Source: Phoronis australis (lineage: Eukaryota; Phoronida; Phoronidae). From it: 64,000 bases of DNA. The notes under the pieces were generated by a model. It was not told the origin of the DNA and did not search any database. It saw only the letters and a program-made list of their open reading frames with translations. Both the position numbers and the translations under genes were made by a program. Of this stretch, positions 63,801 to 64,000 are shown piece by piece. Position 1 is the stretch's first letter. Each line of letters opens with the position of its first letter. Location: the NCBI GenBank assembly GCA_002633005.1, contig NMRA01000034.1, positions 643,766-707,765 of the forward strand. The letters are read 5' to 3'.

Positions 63801-64000
63801 TTCTTCTGCGGTACTTACTGGAAGAAGCAAGTGTTGACGACAAATTTAACTACGCACTACGAGAATTAGATTTTGGTCATGAAGCAGATAACCGAAGAGC
63901 CAAGTGGAAATACAGACTAGGATCAGTTTCTGTGCTCTCGTAGACCCTGCGCTTTACTGGGTAAATTTGGCATGTCCGAAAATAATTTCTATTTCGTTTC
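60877..64000. other. Right end of window, no convincing gene
   Basis: Upstream flank of the CARD gene. An N at 62961 marks a second assembly gap or ambiguous base. An open stretch at 63746-63943 (plus strand, 65 codons plus stop, no ATG) has protein-like composition, with an acidic and then a basic segment, but no recognisable domain. It could be a terminal exon or a transposon remnant. I see no other supported feature. Confidence 0.4.

Overview
This is nuclear DNA from an animal, most likely an aquatic invertebrate (lophotrochozoan or invertebrate deuterostome; the sequence does not let me choose). The evidence is AT-rich DNA, small phase-consistent exons with GT-AG introns, RIG-I/MDA5-type CARD domains, a Commander-complex gene, a decayed non-LTR retrotransposon, a tRNA-derived SINE and many short inverted-repeat (MITE-like) elements. 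Two single-N gaps (27201 and 62961) show that it is an assembled scaffold.

Layout. (1) 981-2573, plus strand: an intronless UDP-glycosyltransferase of 530 residues with signal peptide, catalytic His/Asp, the UGT signature and a C-terminal membrane anchor. (2) 2574-24500: no gene recognised, but at least two dispersed repeat families and two strong hairpins. (3) 24500-32600: a broken LINE on the minus strand, a ~1.1 kb block present twice around a single-N gap (probably unmerged haplotypes), and a long (CAT/CAC)-type microsatellite. (4) 32620-45667, minus strand: ten exons (371 codons) of CCDC93, the endosomal-recycling Commander/CCC subunit; its C-terminal ~40% was not found. Its introns hold a hAT-like element with target-site duplication, a SINE and a 32-bp minisatellite. 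(5) 45719-46320: a small membrane-protein ORF head-to-head with CCDC93, enclosed in an imperfect inverted repeat. (6) 50160-60876, minus strand: an eight-exon gene, reconstructed by eye with all splice phases agreeing, encoding about 525 residues: two RLR-type CARDs, no helicase, and a C-terminal Cys/His module resembling one in uncharacterised, often transposon-linked invertebrate proteins. (7) 60877-64000: no convincing gene.

The three main genes act in separate processes: small-molecule conjugation in the ER, endosomal sorting, and probably innate immune signalling. There is no operon-like arrangement. The most interesting item is the helicase-less tandem-CARD gene, whose domain order (CARD-CARD-linker-Cys/His module) I do not recognise as a named family.
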